Shown here piece after piece: positions 60,625 to 64,000 of a DNA stretch of 64,000 bases (the first letter of the stretch is position 1; every line of letters begins with the position of its first letter). The notes below the pieces were generated by a model. That model was not told where the DNA came from and did no database searches. It saw only the letters and a program-made list of their open reading frames with translations. Origin of the DNA: Paenibacillus gyeongsangnamensis (lineage in GTDB: Bacteria; Bacillota; Bacilli; Paenibacillales; NBRC-103111); NCBI RefSeq assembly GCF_027533625.1, contig NZ_JAQAGZ010000015.1, forward strand, positions 124,001 to 188,000, given 5' to 3'. The translations under genes and the position numbers were made by a program.

Positions 60625-62432
60625 AGCAAGCGTACCGGCTCGTTATGGCCGTTATAATGACAGGCACGGTCTTGTGGCAGCTGACCGCTTTCGGCACCGA
60701 GGCCCTTGCCGCCGCCACGGCTCCGCCTGCACCGGGAACGATTGAAGTGGTCAACCGGCTGGCGGGAACTGCCGATACGATTACGGTTTTCGGGCTCATC
60801 GCCGGAGATGAAGTGAAGGTATATAGCGACCCCGTTACGGCAGGAAGCTTGATTGGCTCTGCCACGGTCCCACCGGGACAAACCCATGCGGTCGTATCAG
60901 TCAACCAACTGGGGGAGGGGGCAGGAGTCGTTTACGTTACCGTAACTCGTCCGTCGAACTCGGAGAGCCGGCGTATTCTTAAGAGCTATGCATCCGAACC
61001 GGTTGCGGTCCCGCCTCCGGCGGCGTCCATTCGCGTTGCCAATCATAATGAAGGCATCTCGGACCTGGTACGGGTCAGCGGTTTGGCGCCTGGGGATACC
61101 GTGCGGGTATATTCCGCAAGTGCGGGGGGAAGTCCCGTCGGAACGGCGACCGCCCTGCCGGGTACGGATACGGCCGAGGTATCAATAGGCCAGCTTGGGC
61201 CGGGAGAAGGCCTGATTTATGTTTCGGTGCAAACGGCGGGGAAACGGGAGAGCCGCCGTACTGAGAAATCGGTTCGCTCCGAGCCGCAAACGCCGGCTCT
61301 TCAGATTCAGCAGCTGCAGCTTAGTCCGGGGCTGGATAAGCTGTCCGTAACGGGACTGCAGCCGGGAGACGTAGTGAAGCTGTACGCCTCCGAGCATGCG
61401 GCCTCGCCGGATTCCGTCATCTCCGTACCGGCCGGTGCGTCAACGGCGAACGTTCCACTTTCGTCCTTGAACTCCGGTGGGGGGAAGCTGTTCGTTTCGC
61501 TGACAAGGGCGCCTTTGCTAGAGAGTGGGCGGCTATCGAAGCTGTATGGCCCGGAAGCGGCGACACACAGACTGTCCCCAGGGCAAATTCAGCTGCTCCC
61601 GGGAGCCGGGGACTCTTCGGAATCCCTTGTGGTTAGCGGGTTAACGCAGGGCCAAACCGTTCGAGTCTATGCTGAGCCAGCGCTTCAAACCTTGCTTGCC
61701 GAAGCATCCGTGGCTTCAGGCGATACGGGAGTGAATCTTCGCTTTTCTTCGCAGAGCGTTCCAGCCGGTATCGTCTATGTGACCTTGACGAACCCTGGCG
61801 TCAAAGAAAGCGAACCGGTGACGAAAATGCTGCCGAATGCTCCGGCAACGCCTCCACCGGACCGCTCGCTCATCCGAATCGCCAATCGGGCGGGCCTGCC
61901 GGATCTGATTACGGTGGATGGACTGCAGCCCGGGGATCGGATACGCGTGTATGCAGAGCTGTCGTCGCAGACTCCTCTCGCGGAGACGGTCGTTTCCGGC
62001 GAGAGAGCTCAGCTGGAAATCGCCCAGCTTGGAGCCGATTACGGAATCGTTTATTTGTCAGCTGTCCGGGGAGCCCAAGCCGAGAGCGTACGGATTCCGA
62101 AAGTGTATGCCGCAGAGCCGAGGACACCGGAGCCTTCGGCGGCCCGAATCCACATTATGAACCGGGCCGCAGGATCAGGAATGACGGATGAAGTTGCGGT
62201 CGGCGGGCTTAAGCCGGGTGATGAGGTTCGTCTTTATGCGGATCGTACCGCTCCCGAAGTGATGCGTACGTTGAACGGGGATGCGGCAGCGGCTATAGTT
62301 GCCTCGGGCGAGACATCGGTAACGATTCGCCAGCTTCAGCTCTTGCCGGAGGGAGGCCGCCTCTATGTTACGGTAACTTCCCAGGGACAGCGGGAAAGCC
62401 TGAAGGTCGGCAAGCTTTACGATGCGGAATAA
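60621..62432 (+). CDS. Secreted six-repeat protein of the Tad-like locus
   Basis: A 603-residue protein with a signal peptide (RLVMAVIMTGTVLWQLTAFG then ALAAAT) followed by six repeats of about 93-96 residues (from about 38, 133, 229, 324, 420 and 514). Each has the pattern I-V-N-x-A...D-x-V-x-V-x-GL-x-GD-x-V-R-VY...QL...G-x-VYV-x-V-x(5-8)ES...K-x-Y-x-EP, an all-beta Ig-like plan. The repeats diverge in loops, especially numbers 3 and 4. There is no anchor motif. It could be the adhesive or structural cargo of the system. TTG overlaps the previous stop; GGAGGAAC precedes it. Confidence 0.8.
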   Translation: MKQAYRLVMAVIMTGTVLWQLTAFGTEALAAATAPPAPGTIEVVNRLAGTADTITVFGLIAGDEVKVYSDPVTAGSLIGSATVPPGQTHAVVSVNQLGEGAGVVYVTVTRPSNSESRRILKSYASEPVAVPPPAASIRVANHNEGISDLVRVSGLAPGDTVRVYSASAGGSPVGTATALPGTDTAEVSIGQLGPGEGLIYVSVQTAGKRESRRTEKSVRSEPQTPALQIQQLQLSPGLDKLSVTGLQPGDVVKLYASEHAASPDSVISVPAGASTANVPLSSLNSGGGKLFVSLTRAPLLESGRLSKLYGPEAATHRLSPGQIQLLPGAGDSSESLVVSGLTQGQTVRVYAEPALQTLLAEASVASGDTGVNLRFSSQSVPAGIVYVTLTNPGVKESEPVTKMLPNAPATPPPDRSLIRIANRAGLPDLITVDGLQPGDRIRVYAELSSQTPLAETVVSGERAQLEIAQLGADYGIVYLSAVRGAQAESVRIPKVYAAEPRTPEPSAARIHIMNRAAGSGMTDEVAVGGLKPGDEVRLYADRTAPEVMRTLNGDAAAAIVASGETSVTIRQLQLLPEGGRLYVTVTSQGQRESLKVGKLYDAE

Positions 62433-62477
62433 TTCTCGGTTCCATTACAAGTATCCATAGAGAGAGGGAGGATTGAC

Positions 62478-63047
62478 ATGCGCAAACCGTCCGCCATATT
62501 GATGCTGACTCTTGCGCTGATGTTTGCGGCAATCTCCGCGCCGAGATATAAAGCTTTTGCGGAAGAGATAGGGGCCTTCAAAGACACGGCGGGACATTGG
62601 GCCGAAAGCGAGATCCGTGAAGCCGTCAAGGCGGGATACGTATCCGGTTATGAAGACGGCACGTTCAAGCCGGAGCGGTCGGTGCTGCGGTTGGAGTATC
62701 TCGTCATGCTGGTCAAGCTGATGCAATATCCGGTAGCGCCTGCCGCAAACGCCGGGGCTTGGTACGATTCTTATGTGGATACGGCCAAAGATTTGAATCT
62801 GGTGCCTGAAGGTATGCCCGCTGAAGCATGGAAGGAGCGGCTGACCCGGTCGGAGATGCTTCGTATGGCATATGGCTTGACTTATCCGGAAGAGGCTTCC
62901 CCTGCCGAGTCCGATATCAACGAATGGGCTCGTGCCGAATCTCTGCTGAACGGCGGCGAGGGTGGAGTGTCCGGACTGGAGCAAACGGCGACCCGCGCTC
63001 AAACCGTAGTCTTTCTTGAACGGCTTCGCAAGCTACGGAGCGGTTAA
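62478..63047 (+). CDS. SLH-domain surface protein, 189 residues
   Basis: A secreted protein with a signal peptide (SAILMLTLALMFAAISAPRY) and then S-layer-homology motifs. The first is clear: FKDTAGHWAESEIREAVKAG and YEDGTFKPERSVLRLEYLVM; the second and third (residues about 95-189) are weaker. SLH domains bind pyruvylated secondary cell-wall polymers. It lacks other domains, so it may tether the six-repeat protein made by the preceding gene to the wall. RBS GGGAGG. It is the last gene of the locus. Confidence 0.85.
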   Translation: MRKPSAILMLTLALMFAAISAPRYKAFAEEIGAFKDTAGHWAESEIREAVKAGYVSGYEDGTFKPERSVLRLEYLVMLVKLMQYPVAPAANAGAWYDSYVDTAKDLNLVPEGMPAEAWKERLTRSEMLRMAYGLTYPEEASPAESDINEWARAESLLNGGEGGVSGLEQTATRAQTVVFLERLRKLRSG

Positions 63048-63071
63048 GGTACGGACTTCGATCTTTGCAAA

Positions 63072-63126
63072 AAGCCTCCGCAGCAGGTATTGTAAAAAGA
63101 TACAAATACCAAGCGAGTGGAGGCTT
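63072..63126 (+). promoter_or_regulatory. Hairpin that includes the RBS of the M24 peptidase gene
   Basis: AAGCCTCC (63072-63079) pairs with GGAGGCTT (63119-63126), around an inner hairpin GGTATTGTA (63086-63094) / TACAAATACC (63101-63110). The 3' strand contains the GGAGG ribosome binding site of the GTG start at 63131, so folding would hide it. It may control translation or be a weak terminator for the SLH gene. Confidence 0.5.
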
Positions 63127-63130
63127 CAAC

Positions 63131-64000
63131 GTGACGAACGAACATTTGCAGCGCGTGGCCCGCTTTCAGGAAAAGCTTAAAGTCCTGGGCGTCCAAGGCG
63201 CGATGATCACGCAAAATGTTGATTTGTACTATTTCACCGGCTCCATGCAGACCGGATATTGTTTCATCCCGGCCGAGGGCGAGCCGGTGTTCTACGTGCG
63301 CCGCAGTGTCGCGCGGGCGCAAGAGGAGGCCGCCGTACATACGCGCCCGCTCGGCTCCTTCCGCGCCTTCGGCGCGGAGCTGGTGCAAGCGTATCCGCAG
63401 CTTGCGCCGCAGGCCGGCGGGCCTGCTCCGCAGCTGGCCGCCGAGTTCGACGTGCTCCCGGTGCAACAGCTGCAGCGGCTGCAGTCCGTGCTCCCGCACG
63501 TCGAATGGAAGGACGGCTCCGCCGCCATCCGCGAGACGCGGATGATCAAATCGCCGTCCGAGCTGATCTGCATCCGCGAAGCGGCCAGGGTCATCGACGC
63601 CGCCTTCGAGGATGCTATGACCGTACTCCAGCCCGGCATAACCGAGCTGGAGCTGATGAGCCGCATCGAGTATGCCATCCGGAGGCAGGGCCATCTCGGA
63701 ATCATGCGCATGCGCGGCTATAACCAAGAGATCATTACCGGCATGGTCGGCGCCGGCAGCGCAGCCGCTACGCCTACCTATTTCGACGGTCCGGCGGGAG
63801 GACTGGGGCTGAGCCCGGCCGCGCCGCAGAGCGCGAGCCGCAGGCCGATCGCAGCCGGCGAGCCGATTCTGATCGACATCGGATGCTGCATCGGCGGTTA
63901 TGTCATTGACCAGACCCGCACGGTTGTGCTAGGTGCTTTGCCGGACCATTTGAAAAGGGCTTACGATACCGCGGAGCACATTCTCCGTCGCACGGAAGTT
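63131..64000 (+). CDS. M24 family metallopeptidase (Xaa-Pro aminopeptidase-like), 3' end cut
   Basis: The frame is open from GTG at 63131 to the window edge (290 codons). The first 130 residues are the creatinase N-terminal domain (ITQNVDLYYFTGSMQTGY), then the pita-bread catalytic domain: RMIKSPSELICIREAARVID, AGSAAATPTYFDGP and LIDIGCCIGGYVIDQTRTVV, whose two Asp are the first metal ligands (D-x-G...D-x-TR). The last ligands (His, Glu, Glu) lie beyond the edge. RBS GGAGG is part of a hairpin. Family enzymes remove N-terminal residues before proline. The 63.2-63.7 kb region is GC-rich, with several overlapping spurious frames. Confidence 0.85.
   Translation, partial: MTNEHLQRVARFQEKLKVLGVQGAMITQNVDLYYFTGSMQTGYCFIPAEGEPVFYVRRSVARAQEEAAVHTRPLGSFRAFGAELVQAYPQLAPQAGGPAPQLAAEFDVLPVQQLQRLQSVLPHVEWKDGSAAIRETRMIKSPSELICIREAARVIDAAFEDAMTVLQPGITELELMSRIEYAIRRQGHLGIMRMRGYNQEIITGMVGAGSAAATPTYFDGPAGGLGLSPAAPQSASRRPIAAGEPILIDIGCCIGGYVIDQTRTVVLGALPDHLKRAYDTAEHILRRTEV

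Noticed and set aside
61018..62432. CRISPR or tandem DNA repeat in the six-repeat protein gene
   Set aside because: The repeats are at protein level only; the DNA is too divergent for an array, and no spacer pattern exists anywhere in the window.
63216..63723. Arg- and Ala-rich overlapping ORFs at the right edge
   Set aside because: They are alternative frames of the M24 peptidase gene, whose own frame runs off the window.

Overview
This 64 kb window reads as a chromosomal segment of a spore-forming Gram-positive bacterium of the Paenibacillaceae (Paenibacillus or a close relative). The reasons are strong AGGAGG-type ribosome binding sites, frequent TTG/GTG starts, a gerA-type germinant receptor operon, CotD-like and YjcZ-like spore proteins, an SLH-domain surface protein, a menaquinol oxidase (qoxABCD), a guanine-riboswitch xpt-pbuX operon, and ABC sugar transporters without their own ATPase. 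I see no rRNA, tRNA, CRISPR array or prophage.

Layout. (1) 1-13.6 kb, plus strand: a sugar-acid catabolic cluster. It holds a U32-like protein (cut by the window edge), an IclR regulator, a KdaD-like FAH-fold dehydratase, a two-gene (split) UxaA/SuyAB-type dehydratase, an aldehyde dehydrogenase of the 2,5-dioxovalerate type, an FAH remnant with a cre-like site, an ACS-type MFS transporter, a zinc alcohol dehydrogenase, a complete Liv-type ABC transporter and a D-2-hydroxyacid dehydrogenase. (2) 13.7-21.4 kb: a decayed stretch with a frameshifted DUF3231 gene, a LysR gene lacking its DNA-binding half, an IS1595-type transposase, an IS4-type element with an internal stop, and two tandem oligopeptide-type binding proteins, the first frameshifted. 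(3) 21.5-26 kb: riboswitch/xpt/pbuX, then remnants of an amino-acid permease and a lectin-like protein, a PhnA-type protein and a family-4-like uracil-DNA glycosylase. (4) 26-34.7 kb, minus strand: seven tightly packed genes (Asp/Glu-racemase-like, EamA transporter, OPT transporter, DUF917, DUF1177, AroM, M29-like aminopeptidase) next to a PucR regulator. A 241-bp palindromic repeat lies just upstream of pucR.

(5) 35.2-39.7 kb: a small membrane protein and the qox operon. (6) 39.8-48.6 kb: sporulation and germination genes, including a gerA operon whose A subunit is frameshifted and whose first B subunit has an internal deletion while a second B and the C subunit are intact, plus a TetR regulator, YjcZ-like and CotD-like proteins and an esterase broken by an amber codon. 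(7) 48.6-51.9 kb, minus strand: a UgpBEA-like ABC importer. (8) 52.1-63.0 kb, plus strand: a tightly coupled Tad-like (type IVc pilus/secretion) locus. It opens with a Ser/Thr kinase fused to a degenerate MinD-like domain, continues with CpaB-, CpaE-, CpaF-, TadB- and TadC-like proteins and three small membrane proteins, and ends with a six-repeat secreted protein and an SLH protein. (9) An M24 peptidase runs off the right edge.

Most unusual: the kinase-Tad-repeat/SLH locus and the OPT-DUF917-DUF1177-AroM-racemase-aminopeptidase operon. A second theme is the number of genes broken by one small lesion (near 14.43, 17.17, 19.11, 23.99, 40.86, 42.34 and 47.58 kb). These are either real decay or consensus errors, and raw reads would settle it.
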